A stretch of DNA of 64,000 bases, taken from assembly GCA_027449685.1 (NCBI GenBank), contig DAIDLC010000001.1, positions 33,353-97,352 of the forward strand, written 5' to 3'. Each line of letters opens with the position of its first letter. The first letter of the stretch is position 1. The position numbers and the translations under genes were made by a program. Origin of the DNA: Ferrovaceae bacterium (lineage in GTDB: Bacteria > Pseudomonadota > Gammaproteobacteria > Burkholderiales > Ferrovaceae). Positions 8,923-19,378 of this stretch are shown here, one piece after another. The notes under the pieces are model-generated. The model made no database searches, was not told the origin of the DNA, and saw nothing but the letters and a program-made list of their open reading frames with translations.

Positions 8923-9312
8923 ATGGAAATCAAAGCAACCAAAGCCAGGCCAAAAAACCTGGATCTCACCTCCATCCAGCTGCCGTTACCGGGCATCGTG
9001 TCTATTTTGCATCGGGTCAGCGGTGCGCTCCTGTTTCTGGTGGGTATACCCCTGCTGCTCTCTCTGCTCCAACAATCCCTTCAATCCCATGACACCTACG
9101 AGGCGCTCGTGCAAAGTGTGCAACAGCCTTTGGTCAAACTCGTCCTGGTGGGGTTGATCTGGGCGTTCTGGCATCATTTTTGTGCAGGGCTGCGTTTTCT
9201 GCTGCTGGACATGCATCGGGGCGTGCGCATCGAAAGCGCCCGCAGCAGCAGTCGCTGGGTATTGATTGTCAGCCTGTTGCTGACGGTCCTTTCGGGAGTC
9301 GCGTTATGGTAA
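8923..9312 (+). CDS. sdhC: Succinate dehydrogenase cytochrome b556 subunit
   Basis: A 129-residue integral membrane anchor of complex II, helping bind heme b and ubiquinone in the inner membrane. The conserved N-terminal segment LPLPGIVSILHRVSG (residues 20-34) carries the family serine/histidine pattern. Three hydrophobic helices follow (about 30-50, 70-95, 112-128), and HHFCAGLRFLLLD (84-96) holds the candidate heme-ligand histidine. First gene of sdhCDAB; it overlaps sdhD. Confidence 0.95.
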   Translation: MEIKATKARPKNLDLTSIQLPLPGIVSILHRVSGALLFLVGIPLLLSLLQQSLQSHDTYEALVQSVQQPLVKLVLVGLIWAFWHHFCAGLRFLLLDMHRGVRIESARSSSRWVLIVSLLLTVLSGVALW

Positions 9313-9653
9313 ATCGTGTGGTAGTGGGCGCCCATTACGGGCTGCGGGACTGGCTGTTACAGCGCATTACCGCTGTGATCATGGCCTTGTATGCTGTGGG
9401 ATTCCTGGCCTGTATCCTGCCGCGTCTACCTCTGGGCTACGCGGGTTGGCACGCCTGGTTTGCTTTGCTTCCGGTGAAGATCATGACCCTGCTGTTTCTG
9501 CTCTCCCTGTTTTACCATGCCTGGGTTGGGGTTCGAGACATTTTCATGGATTACATCAAACCCTTCGGATTACGTCTCGTCCTGCAATCGGGCGTAATCC
9601 TGATGTTGCTGGTGTATGCCCTGTGGGCGGCCGATATTCTTTGGAGCATTTGA
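9306..9653 (+). CDS. sdhD: Succinate dehydrogenase membrane anchor subunit
   Basis: A 115-residue hydrophobic anchor protein with three transmembrane helices. GLRDWLLQRITAVIMALY (residues 12-29) and the HAWVGVRDIFMDYIKP motif (71-86) are diagnostic of proteobacterial SdhD and include the heme and quinone-site residues. The ATG at 9306 overlaps the end of sdhC by 7 bases, which implies coupled translation. An in-frame opening further upstream lies wholly inside sdhC and was not used. Confidence 0.94.
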   Translation: MVNRVVVGAHYGLRDWLLQRITAVIMALYAVGFLACILPRLPLGYAGWHAWFALLPVKIMTLLFLLSLFYHAWVGVRDIFMDYIKPFGLRLVLQSGVILMLLVYALWAADILWSI

Positions 9654-9654
9654 C

Positions 9655-11418
9655 ATGGCGTTACCAAAACAGACTTTCGATGCAGTCATTGTAGGAGGAG
9701 GAGGGTCCGGATTACGGGCAGCCTTGCAGCTGTCCGAAGCGGGCCATCACGTGGCGGTTTTTTCCAAGGTATTTCCCACGCGCTCACATACGGTGGCGGC
9801 GCAGGGGGGAATCGGCGCGTCCTTGGGAAACATGCAGGAAGACCATTGGCTGTGGCATATGTATGACACCATCAAAGGCTCTGATTACCTGGGCGACCAG
9901 GATGCCATCGAGTTCATGTGTCGCAAGGCGGCCGAGGTGGTCTACGAGCTGGAACATTTCGGCATGCCCTTCGATCGCAATGCCGATGGCACCATCTATC
10001 AGCGCCCTTTTGGAGGCCATTCCCAAAATTTTGGCGAGCGCCCGGTGCAGCGCGCCTGTGCGGCCGCTGACCGTACGGGTCATGCCATGCTGCATACGCT
10101 CTATCAGCGCAATGTGCGTGCGCGCTGCCAGTTCTTTGTGGAATGGATGGCCCTGGACCTGATTCGTGACCATGAAGGTGCGGTAGTGGGACTCATCGCG
10201 CTGGAAATGGAAACCGGCCAGGTGGTGATTTTTCAGACCAAATCCGTGATTCTGGCCACCGGTGGGGCCGGGCGCATTTTTCAGTCCAGTACCAATGCCT
10301 TCATCAACACCGGGGATGGTTTGGGGATTGCTGCACGCGCCGGTATTCCTCTGGAAGACATGGAGTTCTGGCAATTTCATCCCACGGGGGTGGCTGGTGC
10401 GGGAGTGCTGATCACCGAAGGCGTGCGCGGCGAAGGCGGTATCTTGCTCAATGCGCAGGGCGAACGTTTCATGGAACGCTATGCGCCCACCATGAAAGAC
10501 CTGGCCAGTCGTGATGTGGTCTCGCGCGCCATGGATCAGGAAATCAAGGAAGGACGGGGCGTTGGTCATGAAAAGGACCATGTTCTGCTCAAACTGGACC
10601 ATCTGGGCGCGGAAGTGATTCAAAAGCGGCTGCCGGGGATTCGCGAGATTGCCCTCAAGTTTGCCAATGTAGATCCCATCCGCGAGCCCATTCCCGTGGT
10701 TCCCACCTGCCATTACCAGATGGGAGGGATTCCAACCAATTACTATGGGCAGGTGGTGGTGCCCCGGGGCGATAATCCTGCCGAGCCGGTTCCCGGGCTG
10801 TACGCCATTGGGGAATGTGCCTGCGTGTCGGTGCACGGGGCCAATCGCTTGGGAACCAATTCCCTGCTGGATCTGCTGGTGTTTGGAAAATCAGCCGGCG
10901 ATCACTTGAGCCAGTGGCTCAAGGGTAATCCCCAGCAGCGCGATCTGCCGAAGGATGCGGCGGATCGCACCCTGGCGCGCCTGGACCGTCTCAATCAAGC
11001 CACTACCGGAGAGAACGTGGCCGAGGTGGGCCTGGATATGCGTCGAGCCGTGCAACAACATGCAGGCGTGTTCAGGACGGGCCAATTGCTGTCTGAAGGA
11101 ATCGACAAAATTCGCGTCATCGCGGAACGGGCGCGCCATACGGCCATCCAGGATAAAAGCCAGGTGTTCAATACCGCCCGAATCGAAGCGCTGGAACTGG
11201 AAAATCTGGTCATCGTGGCCGAGGCTACCTTGGTGAGTGCCGAGGCCCGCACCGAAAGCCGGGGTGCCCAGGCACGCGACGACTTCAAGGAACGGGATGA
11301 CCGTAACTGGCTCAAACATAGTCTGTGGAGTATGGAGGGCAGTCGACTGCATTACAAACCGGTCAACCTGCAGCCCCTGACGGTGGAATCTTTCGAACCC
11401 AAAGTGCGTGTGTACTGA
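9655..11418 (+). CDS. sdhA: Succinate dehydrogenase flavoprotein subunit
   Basis: A 587-residue catalytic subunit of complex II, oxidising succinate to fumarate. The N-terminal FAD-binding glycine motif is GGGGSGLRAAL. SHTVAAQGG contains the histidine that carries covalent FAD. FWQFHPTG and the arginine-rich active-site region near GEGGILLNAQGERF follow, and the C-terminal capping region ends in FEPKVRVY. Length is normal. The ATG at 9655 is one base beyond the sdhD stop; upstream in-frame starts lie within sdhD. SdhE, encoded downstream, is the flavinylation factor for this subunit. Confidence 0.98.
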   Translation: MALPKQTFDAVIVGGGGSGLRAALQLSEAGHHVAVFSKVFPTRSHTVAAQGGIGASLGNMQEDHWLWHMYDTIKGSDYLGDQDAIEFMCRKAAEVVYELEHFGMPFDRNADGTIYQRPFGGHSQNFGERPVQRACAAADRTGHAMLHTLYQRNVRARCQFFVEWMALDLIRDHEGAVVGLIALEMETGQVVIFQTKSVILATGGAGRIFQSSTNAFINTGDGLGIAARAGIPLEDMEFWQFHPTGVAGAGVLITEGVRGEGGILLNAQGERFMERYAPTMKDLASRDVVSRAMDQEIKEGRGVGHEKDHVLLKLDHLGAEVIQKRLPGIREIALKFANVDPIREPIPVVPTCHYQMGGIPTNYYGQVVVPRGDNPAEPVPGLYAIGECACVSVHGANRLGTNSLLDLLVFGKSAGDHLSQWLKGNPQQRDLPKDAADRTLARLDRLNQATTGENVAEVGLDMRRAVQQHAGVFRTGQLLSEGIDKIRVIAERARHTAIQDKSQVFNTARIEALELENLVIVAEATLVSAEARTESRGAQARDDFKERDDRNWLKHSLWSMEGSRLHYKPVNLQPLTVESFEPKVRVY

Positions 11419-11431
11419 TCCGGAGTAACCC

Positions 11432-12127
11432 ATGAAATTCAGTATTTATCGTTTCAATCCAGAAAAAGACGAAAAACCCTACATGCAGGATTTTGACGTG
11501 ACCTTGCAGCCCACTGATCGCATGTTGCTGGATGCCATTTTGCGGATCAAGGCCATGGATGACTCTCTGGGGCTGCGCAAGTCCTGCCGTGAGGGCGTGT
11601 GTGGGTCTGACGGCATGAATATCAATGGCAAAAATGGTCTGGCCTGTATCACCGCCCTCAAGGACCTGAAAGAGCCCGTGGTATTGCGCCCGTTGCCCGG
11701 ACTGCCCGTGATTCGTGATCTGATCGTGGATATGAGCCAGTTTTTCAAGCAATACCATTCGGTGAAACCGTATCTGATCACCGAAACTCCGCCCCCGCAA
11801 AAAGAGCGTTTGCAATCTCCCGAAGACCGGGAAGAGCTCAACGGTCTGTACGAATGCGTGCTATGCGCGTGCTGCAGTACCTCTTGTCCCTCTTTCTGGT
11901 GGAATCCGGACAAGTTCGTTGGGCCGGCAGGACTGTTGCAGGCTTATCGTTTCATTGCCGACACCCGAGATGAAGCCACCAGTGAGCGCCTGGATAATCT
12001 GGAAGATCCGTATCGTCTGTTCCGTTGTCATACCATCATGAACTGTGCGGATGTTTGTCCCAAGGGGCTCAATCCCACGGAGGCGATTGGCAAAATCAAG
12101 GAACAGATGGTCAAGCGCATGGTGTGA
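11432..12127 (+). CDS. sdhB: Succinate dehydrogenase iron-sulfur subunit
   Basis: A 231-residue electron-transfer subunit of complex II. The plant-ferredoxin-type [2Fe-2S] site is CREGVCGSDG with Cys52, Cys57 and, later, Cys72. As in other SdhB proteins, an aspartate (Asp60) takes one ligand position. The C-terminal half has the cysteine groups of the [4Fe-4S] and [3Fe-4S] clusters (CVLCACCSTSCPSFWW and CHTIMNCADVCPKGLNP). It relays electrons from SdhA FAD to quinone. Length is typical. Confidence 0.98.
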   Translation: MKFSIYRFNPEKDEKPYMQDFDVTLQPTDRMLLDAILRIKAMDDSLGLRKSCREGVCGSDGMNINGKNGLACITALKDLKEPVVLRPLPGLPVIRDLIVDMSQFFKQYHSVKPYLITETPPPQKERLQSPEDREELNGLYECVLCACCSTSCPSFWWNPDKFVGPAGLLQAYRFIADTRDEATSERLDNLEDPYRLFRCHTIMNCADVCPKGLNPTEAIGKIKEQMVKRMV

Positions 12128-12154
12128 TGAATCAACCCTGTGGAGGGCTCATCG

Positions 12155-12400
12155 ATGACCGGAGATGATCGGGCACAAGAGCGCCTGCGGTGGCGCAGCC
12201 GGCGTGGCTTGCTGGAAATGGACCTGATCCTGCAACGCTTCATGGCCCGACATCTGGCGGCCTTGGAAGGAGATGACCTGATCGTCTACGACCGGTTGCT
12301 GGATTTGCCTGACAACGACTTTCTGGATTTGGCCATGGGGCGATCCGAGCCTGAAGATCCTGCCTGGCGCCCTTTGTTACAAAAAATTCGTGAATCCTGA
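12155..12400 (+). CDS. sdhE: FAD assembly factor SdhE
   Basis: An 81-residue member of the YgfY/Sdh5 family, which promotes covalent attachment of FAD to SdhA. The RGLLEMDLIL segment near the N-terminus is the family signature (RGxxExD), followed by a helical region with LLDLPDNDFLDLAMG. GGAGGG (12142-12147) is spaced correctly for the ATG at 12155; a GTG at 12140 is in frame but would include the binding site itself. It lies directly after sdhB, the usual betaproteobacterial position. Confidence 0.92.
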   Translation: MTGDDRAQERLRWRSRRGLLEMDLILQRFMARHLAALEGDDLIVYDRLLDLPDNDFLDLAMGRSEPEDPAWRPLLQKIRES

Positions 12401-12448
12401 ACTCGCGTTAGGGATGATTGGTGTATTCAATGTTATGGAGATAGTGGC

Positions 12449-13744
12449 ATGAAAAAAAATGGTAGTGCAATTCTGACATTCGGTGACGGGAAATCCATCG
12501 ACCTTCCGATATACTCGGGCGCTATCGGGCCAGACGTGATCGACATTCGCGGGCTGGGACAAACGGGAATGTTTACCTACGACCCCGGGTTTTTGGCTAC
12601 CGCCAGTTGTCAGTCCGCCATTACCTATATCGACGGAGATGTGGGGTTGCTCTATTACCGGGGCTATCCCATCGAACAGTTGGCAGAACACGCCGATTTC
12701 ATGGAGGTCTGTTATCTGCTGCTCAATGGCGAATTGCCAACGGCAGCCCAGCGCACAGCCTTCGAAAGCAATATTCGCCATCACACCATGGTGCATGACC
12801 AACTCACCAACTTCTTCAAGGGGTTTCGGCGTGATGCGCACCCCATGGCCGTGATGGTGGGCGTAGTGGGGGCCTTGTCCGCCTTCTACCATGATGCGCT
12901 CAACATCACCAATGCCGAGCATCGGTCCATTTCGGCTACCCGTTTGCTGGCCAAGGTGCCTACCATTGCCGCCATGTGTTACCGCTACAACACCGGCCTG
13001 CCCTTCATGTATCCGCGTAACGACCTGAGCTATGCGGCCAATTTTCTGTACATGATGTTTGCCACCCCGTGCGAAGAATATGTTCCCAATCCGGTGTTGG
13101 TCCGGGCCTTCGACCGCATTCTCACCTTGCACGCCGATCACGAGCAGAATGCTTCCACCTCCACCGTGCGTCTGGCTGGTTCCAGTGGAGCCAATCCTTT
13201 TGCCTGTATTGCCGCCGGAATCGCAGCCCTGTGGGGGCCTGCCCATGGAGGCGCCAATGAGGCCGTGCTCAAGCAATTGGCCGAGATTGGTGATGTCTCC
13301 CAGGTGGGCAAATACATTGCCCGGGCCAAGGATAAAAACGACAGCTTCCGCCTCATGGGCTTTGGCCACCGGGTGTACAAAAACATGGATCCGCGGGCTG
13401 GTGTGATGCGTAAAACCTGTCACGAGGTGCTAAACGAATTGGGTCTGCATGATGACCCCATGTTCAAACTGGCTCTGGAACTGGAACGTATTGCGCTGGA
13501 AGATGATTACTTCATCTCCAAAAAACTCTATCCCAACGTGGACTTCTATTCAGGCATCGTGTTGCGCGCCTTGGGCATTCCTGTGAGCATGTTTACAGCA
13601 GTGTTTGCTCTGGGACGGACTGTAGGCTGGATTACGCAATGGAACGAAATGATCAGCGATCCGGAACAGAAAATTGGCCGCCCCCGACAACTCTATGTGG
13701 GGCCGGAAAAACGTGACTGGGTCCCCGCGGATCAGCGCGCTTAA
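12449..13744 (+). CDS. gltA: Citrate synthase
   Basis: A 431-residue type II citrate synthase, which condenses acetyl-CoA and oxaloacetate to start the TCA cycle. The length and N-terminal extension are those of the large, often NADH-regulated Gram-negative enzyme. The active-site triad is visible as histidines in [10 protein letters not shown] and [13 protein letters not shown] plus the aspartate in NVDFYSG. GGAGATAG precedes the ATG. It is separated from sdhE by 48 bases and from sucA by 21, so co-transcription with the sdh genes is likely. Confidence 0.98.
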   Translation: MKKNGSAILTFGDGKSIDLPIYSGAIGPDVIDIRGLGQTGMFTYDPGFLATASCQSAITYIDGDVGLLYYRGYPIEQLAEHADFMEVCYLLLNGELPTAAQRTAFESNIRHHTMVHDQLTNFFKGFRRDAHPMAVMVGVVGALSAFYHDALNITNAEHRSISATRLLAKVPTIAAMCYRYNTGLPFMYPRNDLSYAANFLYMMFATPCEEYVPNPVLVRAFDRILTLHADHEQNASTSTVRLAGSSGANPFACIAAGIAALWGPAHGGANEAVLKQLAEIGDVSQVGKYIARAKDKNDSFRLMGFGHRVYKNMDPRAGVMRKTCHEVLNELGLHDDPMFKLALELERIALEDDYFISKKLYPNVDFYSGIVLRALGIPVSMFTAVFALGRTVGWITQWNEMISDPEQKIGRPRQLYVGPEKRDWVPADQRA

Positions 13745-13765
13745 CCGATCAAGGAGCCAAGGTTT

Positions 13766-16585
13766 ATGATGAAGGACGAACTCGCGACCTCGTTGCTGTT
13801 TGGAAGCAACATCCCATTTATCGAAGAACAATACGATCGTTATCTGGAAGACCCCGATCAGGTCAGCCCGGATTGGCGGGCTTATTTCGATGCCCTCCAG
13901 AAAACGGCAGGACCTCTGGAGCATGATGTCGCCCATACGCCCATCATCGAAGCCTTTGCGCACCGGGCCCGCAACCCCCAGCGCCAGGAGCTTACGACGC
14001 ATCCCAAGCAAGTGGGTGTGCTGCAACTGATCAATGCCCATCGTTTTCTGGGCAATCGTCGCGCTCAACTGGACCCTCTGGAACGTCACCCCCTGCCCGA
14101 GGTCCCCGAACTGACGCTGGCCCATTACGGATTATCCCAAGACGATCTGGATACCACGTTCGACACGGGCTCCCTGGTGGGACCTGCGCAGGCCCCGTTG
14201 CGGGCTATCCTGCAAGCGGTGCAGGAAACCTACTGCGGACCCATCGGCGTGGAGTACATGTATCTGACCAGCACCGAGCAAAAGCGCTGGATCCAGCAAC
14301 GTTTTGAAGGGGTCCATTCCCGGATTTCCCTCACTTCCGAAAACCAGATCAAGCTTCTGCAGCATGTCACCGCGGCAGAAACGCTGGAACGTTACCTCCA
14401 TACCCGCTATGTGGGACAAAAACGTTTTTCCCTGGAGGGGGGCGAATCACTGATCCCTTGTATCAATGAAATCATTCAGTCAGCCGGTTCTCTGGGTACT
14501 CAGGAAATCGTTATCGGCATGGCCCATCGTGGGCGTCTCAACGTGTTGGTCAACTGTCTGGGCAAAATGCCCAGCGAGCTTTTTTCCGAATTCGAGGGCA
14601 AGCACGCAGCGGATCTGGCTTCGGGTGATGTCAAATATCATCAGGGTTTTTCCTCGGACATTCGCACCTCGGGGGGGCCGGTTCATCTGACTCTGGCTTT
14701 CAATCCCTCTCATCTGGAAATCGTCAATCCGGTGGTGGAAGGTTCGGTGCGGGCGCGCCAGGATCGGCGCGAAGATTCCCTGGGTCAGCAGGTACTGCCC
14801 ATTCTGATTCATGGAGATTCCGCATTCGCCGGCCAAGGGGTAGTCATGGAAACCTTGGCGCTGTCGCAAACCCGTGGCTACGCCACGGGCGGAACCGTAC
14901 ATGTGGTGGTGAACAACCAGATCGGTTTTACCACCTCCGATCCGCGTGACACGCGTTCCACCACCTATTGCACGGATGTGGCCAAGATGATCGAGGCCCC
15001 GGTCTTCCATGTAAACGCGGATGACCCCGAGCGTGTGCTGCTGGTGTCACGGATTGCGCTGGACTATCGCAACGCCTTTCATCGGGATGTGGTGATCGAT
15101 CTCGTGTGCTACCGCCGTCTGGGTCATAACGAGCAGGACGAACCCATGGTGACACAACCCTGGATGTACAAGAAAATCAATGCACGTCCCACAACGCGCA
15201 AACTGTATGCCGATTTTCTGGAACAGCAGGGGGTTTTGCCGGCAGGTGGTGGCGACAAGATGGTGCAGGATTATCGCGATGCCCTGGACAGCGGTGTTCT
15301 GCTGGATCAAACCGTGCTGCATGGACACAAGAACCCTTTCACCGCGCAATGGGGTGCCTATAAGAATGCCGACTGGCGCGCTGCAGCCAAAACGGCGGTT
15401 CCCCTGAAAGTTCTGAAACGTTTGGGGGAACGGCTCACCACCTTGCCCGAAGGATTCAAACTGCATCCCACGGTGCAGCGGGTGGTGGATAACCGGCGCC
15501 TGATGGCCAAGGGCGAGTTGCCTCTGGATTGGGGGATGGGCGAAAATCTGGCCTACGCCGCTTTGCTGGACGAGGGGTATGGAATCCGTTTGTCGGGACA
15601 GGACTGCGGACGCGGAACTTTCTCCCATCGCCACGCCGTGTTTCATGACCAGAATCGACAAAGTTGGGACGCGGGTTTGCACGTGCCCTTGCAACATATC
15701 TCACCCAATCAGCCCCGTTTTACTGTGATCGACTCCATTTTGTCGGAAGAGGCCGTATTGGGCTTTGAATATGGCTATGCCACGGCCGAGCCACGCCAAC
15801 TGGTGATCTGGGAAGCGCAATTCGGGGACTTCGCCAACGGTGCTCAGGTGGTTATCGATCAATTCATCAGTTCAGGAGAAACCAAATGGGGGCGCCTATG
15901 CGGTCTGACCATGATGCTTCCCCACGGCTATGAAGGGCAGGGCCCCGAGCATTCTTCTGCCAGACTGGAACGCTATCTGCAGTTATGCGCCGAATACAAC
16001 ATCCAAGTGTGTGTGCCCAGTAGCCCGGCGCAGATATTTCATCTGTTACGGCGCCAAATGCTTCGGCCCATGCGCAAGCCCTTGATCATCATCACCCCCA
16101 AAAGTTTACTGCGGCGCAAGGAAGCCACGTCGGACCTGCGGGATCTGGCCAGTGGGGGATTCCAGAATATCATCCCCGAAGTGGAGTCTTTGGACCCGCA
16201 GGCGGTGCAACGGGTGGTGGCCTGTAGCGGCAAGGTTTACTACGACATCGTGGCCGAGCGCAAGGCGCGGGGTCAACAGGACGTGGCAGTGATCCGGGTG
16301 GAGCAACTGTATCCTTTTCCACATACGGAGTTTGCCGCGCAAATGAAACACTATCCCAACGCGCATTCCGTCGTGTGGGCTCAGGAAGAACCAGGTAATC
16401 AGGGCGCATGGCATCGCATTCAACATTATCTGCTGCGCAACATGCGGCCGGAGCAAACCCTGTCCTATGCCTTGCGTCCCTCTTCGGCTTCTCCTGCCGT
16501 TGGTTATCTGGCCAAGCATAACGAGCAGCAAAAAGCGCTGATCGATGCGGCATTGACGCTTGCTCCAAGGCGGAAAAATGCGTAA
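13766..16585 (+). CDS. sucA: 2-oxoglutarate dehydrogenase E1 component
   Basis: A 939-residue thiamine-diphosphate enzyme, which decarboxylates 2-oxoglutarate and passes the succinyl group to the E2 lipoyl arm. The N-terminal E2-binding segment resembles the family ([27 protein letters not shown]). [35 protein letters not shown] and [12 protein letters not shown] mark the catalytic TPP region, and the transketolase-like domain contains [11 protein letters not shown]. Length is normal. First gene of the sucA-sucB-lpd set. A hairpin with a T tail follows the stop codon. Confidence 0.98.
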   Translation: MMKDELATSLLFGSNIPFIEEQYDRYLEDPDQVSPDWRAYFDALQKTAGPLEHDVAHTPIIEAFAHRARNPQRQELTTHPKQVGVLQLINAHRFLGNRRAQLDPLERHPLPEVPELTLAHYGLSQDDLDTTFDTGSLVGPAQAPLRAILQAVQETYCGPIGVEYMYLTSTEQKRWIQQRFEGVHSRISLTSENQIKLLQHVTAAETLERYLHTRYVGQKRFSLEGGESLIPCINEIIQSAGSLGTQEIVIGMAHRGRLNVLVNCLGKMPSELFSEFEGKHAADLASGDVKYHQGFSSDIRTSGGPVHLTLAFNPSHLEIVNPVVEGSVRARQDRREDSLGQQVLPILIHGDSAFAGQGVVMETLALSQTRGYATGGTVHVVVNNQIGFTTSDPRDTRSTTYCTDVAKMIEAPVFHVNADDPERVLLVSRIALDYRNAFHRDVVIDLVCYRRLGHNEQDEPMVTQPWMYKKINARPTTRKLYADFLEQQGVLPAGGGDKMVQDYRDALDSGVLLDQTVLHGHKNPFTAQWGAYKNADWRAAAKTAVPLKVLKRLGERLTTLPEGFKLHPTVQRVVDNRRLMAKGELPLDWGMGENLAYAALLDEGYGIRLSGQDCGRGTFSHRHAVFHDQNRQSWDAGLHVPLQHISPNQPRFTVIDSILSEEAVLGFEYGYATAEPRQLVIWEAQFGDFANGAQVVIDQFISSGETKWGRLCGLTMMLPHGYEGQGPEHSSARLERYLQLCAEYNIQVCVPSSPAQIFHLLRRQMLRPMRKPLIIITPKSLLRRKEATSDLRDLASGGFQNIIPEVESLDPQAVQRVVACSGKVYYDIVAERKARGQQDVAVIRVEQLYPFPHTEFAAQMKHYPNAHSVVWAQEEPGNQGAWHRIQHYLLRNMRPEQTLSYALRPSSASPAVGYLAKHNEQQKALIDAALTLAPRRKNA

Positions 16586-16620
16586 AAACCCTGCCACCCC
16601 CCCCGGGGGCTGGCGTTTTT
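16584..16620 (+). terminator. Terminator-like hairpin between sucA and sucB
   Basis: AAAAAC (16584-16589) pairs with GTTTTT (16615-16620). Inside lie GCCA/TGGC and CCCCC/GGGGG stems with small bulges and a CCC loop. The T5 tract at the base makes it look like a rho-independent terminator. It begins on the last base of the sucA stop codon. Because sucB belongs to the same complex, it probably attenuates rather than fully stops transcription. Confidence 0.6.
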
Positions 16621-16680
16621 GTCAAATTGCTCACAGCATTACGCTCCCGTCGTGGAGCGCTTCACAAGGAGTCTAGCACC

Positions 16681-17919
16681 ATGCTCATCGAGGTCAAAGT
16701 TCCCCAATTGTCCGAATCGGTTGCCGAAGCCACGTTGTTGGCTTGGCACAAAACCGTGGGTCAAGCCGTTGCCCGGGATGAAAATCTGATTGATATCGAA
16801 ACGGATAAGGTGGTCATGGAGTTGCCTGCGCCGGCCGCTGGCGTATTGACCGAGGTGCGCAAACAGCAAGGGGATCTGGTGGTTAGCGGGGAAGTTATCG
16901 CCCTGCTCGATACCGAGGCCAAGGCCGCCTCCACCCCCACCGCAGCTGCGCAAGCCGCTGCCCCGGCAACTGCTGCGCCGGCAACTGCTGCCTCCCCGGC
17001 ACCGTCCCTGAGCATGCCAGCGGCACGCAAGCTCATGGCCGACAAGGCCATCGACGCTGGACAAGTGGAAGGGACAGGGCGGGGTGGACGCATCACCAAA
17101 TCCGATGTTCTCACGCATCTGCAAGCGCCCCCTCAAGCCGCACCTGCTGCGCCCACTGGCAAAACGGCCGTAGCGCCCGCTCTGCCCCAGGCTTCGGTGG
17201 CCGCCGTGTCTTCGGCCTCCCGGGCCGAGCAGCGGGTACCCATGACCCGTTTGCGCGCGCGCGTGGCCGAACGCCTGGTTCAATCTCAGTCTACAGCAGC
17301 CATTCTGACTACCTTTAACGAAGTCAACATGCAACCGGTCATGGAGTTGCGCAATCGTTACAAAGACAAATTTGAAAAAGAACATGGTGTCAAATTGGGC
17401 TTCATGTCGTTTTTTGTGAAAGCGGCGGTGGCAGGGCTCAAGAAATATCCCATCGTCAACGCTTCGGTGGATGGCAATGACATCGTCTATCATGGCTATT
17501 TCGATATCGGCATTGCCGTAGGAAGTGCTCGTGGATTGGTCGTTCCCATTTTGCGGGATGCCGACCGATTGTCCATTGCCGACATCGAAAAACAGATTGC
17601 CGACTTCGGTAACCGGGCCAAGGATGGAAAAATCACTCTGGAGGAACTGACTGGAGGAACCTTCTCCATTTCCAATGGGGGCGTGTTTGGTTCCATGCTG
17701 TCCACCCCCATCATCAACCCTCCTCAATCGGCCATTTTGGGCGTACATGCCACCAAGGAACGTCCTGTGGTGGAGAACGGCCAAATCGTGATTCGTCCCA
17801 TGAACTATCTGGCCATGTCTTACGACCATCGCATCATCGATGGTCGCGAGGCGGTACTGACGCTGGTGGCCATCAAGGAAGCGCTGGAAGATCCCGCGCG
17901 TTTGCTACTGGATCTTTAA
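16681..17919 (+). CDS. sucB: Dihydrolipoyllysine-residue succinyltransferase (E2 of 2-oxoglutarate dehydrogenase)
   Basis: A 412-residue E2 core protein. One lipoyl domain (about 1-77) contains the lipoylated lysine in [13 protein letters not shown]. An Ala/Pro-rich linker follows (about 78-112), then a peripheral-subunit-binding domain (about 113-150, [13 protein letters not shown]), a second Ala/Pro linker, and the catalytic acyltransferase domain ending in the [14 protein letters not shown] active-site motif. AAGGAG precedes the ATG at 16681; the opening upstream of it is untranslated leader. The 95-base gap to sucA is the longest within the set and contains the hairpin above. Confidence 0.97.
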   Translation: MLIEVKVPQLSESVAEATLLAWHKTVGQAVARDENLIDIETDKVVMELPAPAAGVLTEVRKQQGDLVVSGEVIALLDTEAKAASTPTAAAQAAAPATAAPATAASPAPSLSMPAARKLMADKAIDAGQVEGTGRGGRITKSDVLTHLQAPPQAAPAAPTGKTAVAPALPQASVAAVSSASRAEQRVPMTRLRARVAERLVQSQSTAAILTTFNEVNMQPVMELRNRYKDKFEKEHGVKLGFMSFFVKAAVAGLKKYPIVNASVDGNDIVYHGYFDIGIAVGSARGLVVPILRDADRLSIADIEKQIADFGNRAKDGKITLEELTGGTFSISNGGVFGSMLSTPIINPPQSAILGVHATKERPVVENGQIVIRPMNYLAMSYDHRIIDGREAVLTLVAIKEALEDPARLLLDL

Positions 17920-17941
17920 CTCCTTGCAGAGGTAGATAGAC

Positions 17942-19378
17942 ATGACGGAACAAGTATTTGATGTAGTCATCATCGGTGGGGGTCCTGGCGGTTACATTGC
18001 TGCGGTCAGGGCGGCGCAATTGGGCCTGACGGTGTGTTGTGTGGACGCCTGGAGCAATGCCAAAGGAAAACCCAGTTTGGGCGGAACCTGCTTGAATGTC
18101 GGGTGTATTCCGTCCAAGGCGATGTTGGAGTCCTCCGAGAACTACCACAAGGCGCTGCACCAGTTTGCCGAGATGGGCATCGAGGTGGGGACAGTCCACC
18201 TCAATCTCAAGCAAATGCTGGCCCGAAAAAACAAGATCGTGGAGCAACTCACCGGTGGGGTGGGGTATTTGTTCAAGAAGAACAAAATCACCTCAGTGCA
18301 TGGCAAAGGAGCCCTGGCGGGCAAGAATGCCAACGGTTTTGTCATCCAGGTGCACCAGGAAAACGCTCCGCCCGCCGAAGTCACTGGGCGCCAGGTGATT
18401 TTGGCGACGGGGTCCGTGGCCCGAAGCATGGAATCCGCGCCGGTGGACAATCTCCAGATTCTGGATAACGAAGGCGCTCTTGCCCTGGACCAGGTGCCCG
18501 CGCGTTTGGGTGTGATCGGCTCGGGAGTCATTGGCCTGGAAATGGGAAGCGTCTGGAAGCGGCTGGGAAGCGAAGTAACGATCCTGGAAGCCATGGACAG
18601 CTTTTTGGCCCTGGCGGACGAACAATTGGCGCGCGAGGCCTTCAAGATCCTCACCCGTGATCAGGGCCTGAGCATTCAACTGGGGGCCAAGGTCACCCGG
18701 GTGGATCGCAAGAAAAAATCTCTTCTGGTGCACTATTCCGATGCCCAGGGGGAACATGTGCTGGAGGTGGACAAGCTGATCGTGGCCGTGGGACGTGTCC
18801 CCAATACCGAGGGTTTGAATCTGGCCGCCGTGGGCGTGCAGTGTGATGCGCGCGGTGGCATTCAAGTGGATGAGCACTGTCGTACCAATGTACCCGGAAT
18901 ATGGGCAGTGGGCGATGTGGTACGGGGCCCCATGTTGGCCCATAAAGCCGAGGAAGAGGGCGTGGCAGTGGCTGAGCAGATTGCCGGCCAACAGTCCCAC
19001 GTGGATTTCAATACCATTCCCTGGGTCATCTATACGGCACCGGAGTTGGCCTGGGTGGGCCAGAACGAACAGCAATTGAAGGCCAAGGGCATCGACTATC
19101 GCTCTGGAAGTTTTCCCTTTGCCGCCAATGGCCGTGCCAAGGGATTAGGCGAAACCCGCGGATTCGTGAAGATTCTGGCAGAACGCGCTACCGACCGGAT
19201 CCTGGGGGTGCATATTCTCGGTCCTTTTGCCTCCGAATTGATCACCGAGGCCGTAGTGGCCATGGAGTTTCAGGCCAGTAGCGAAGATATCGCTCGCATC
19301 GTCCATGCCCATCCTTCCCTGTCGGAGGTGTTTCACGAAGCCGCTCTGGCCGTGGATGGCCGCGCCCTGAACATGTAA
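17942..19378 (+). CDS. lpd: Dihydrolipoyl dehydrogenase (E3)
   Basis: A 478-residue flavoprotein disulfide reductase, which reoxidises the lipoyl group of SucB with NAD. FAD-binding GGGPGGY lies near the N-terminus, and the redox disulfide is in GGTCLNVGCIPSK. The NAD-binding loop is GSGVIGLEMGSVW, and the C-terminal dimer-interface motif HAHPSLSEVFHEAA has the catalytic His-Glu pair. Length is normal. It is 22 bases after sucB and overlaps zapE, so it is dedicated to the 2-oxoglutarate complex, though it may serve others. Confidence 0.98.
   Translation: MTEQVFDVVIIGGGPGGYIAAVRAAQLGLTVCCVDAWSNAKGKPSLGGTCLNVGCIPSKAMLESSENYHKALHQFAEMGIEVGTVHLNLKQMLARKNKIVEQLTGGVGYLFKKNKITSVHGKGALAGKNANGFVIQVHQENAPPAEVTGRQVILATGSVARSMESAPVDNLQILDNEGALALDQVPARLGVIGSGVIGLEMGSVWKRLGSEVTILEAMDSFLALADEQLAREAFKILTRDQGLSIQLGAKVTRVDRKKKSLLVHYSDAQGEHVLEVDKLIVAVGRVPNTEGLNLAAVGVQCDARGGIQVDEHCRTNVPGIWAVGDVVRGPMLAHKAEEEGVAVAEQIAGQQSHVDFNTIPWVIYTAPELAWVGQNEQQLKAKGIDYRSGSFPFAANGRAKGLGETRGFVKILAERATDRILGVHILGPFASELITEAVVAMEFQASSEDIARIVHAHPSLSEVFHEAALAVDGRALNM

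Noticed and set aside
9784-10836. 350-codon minus-strand frame opposite sdhA
   Set aside because: Shadow of a strongly conserved gene, with no motif and no start signal.
16639-17829. 396-codon minus-strand frame opposite sucB
   Set aside because: Gly/Arg/His-rich translation mirrors the Ala/Pro linkers of the real E2 gene.
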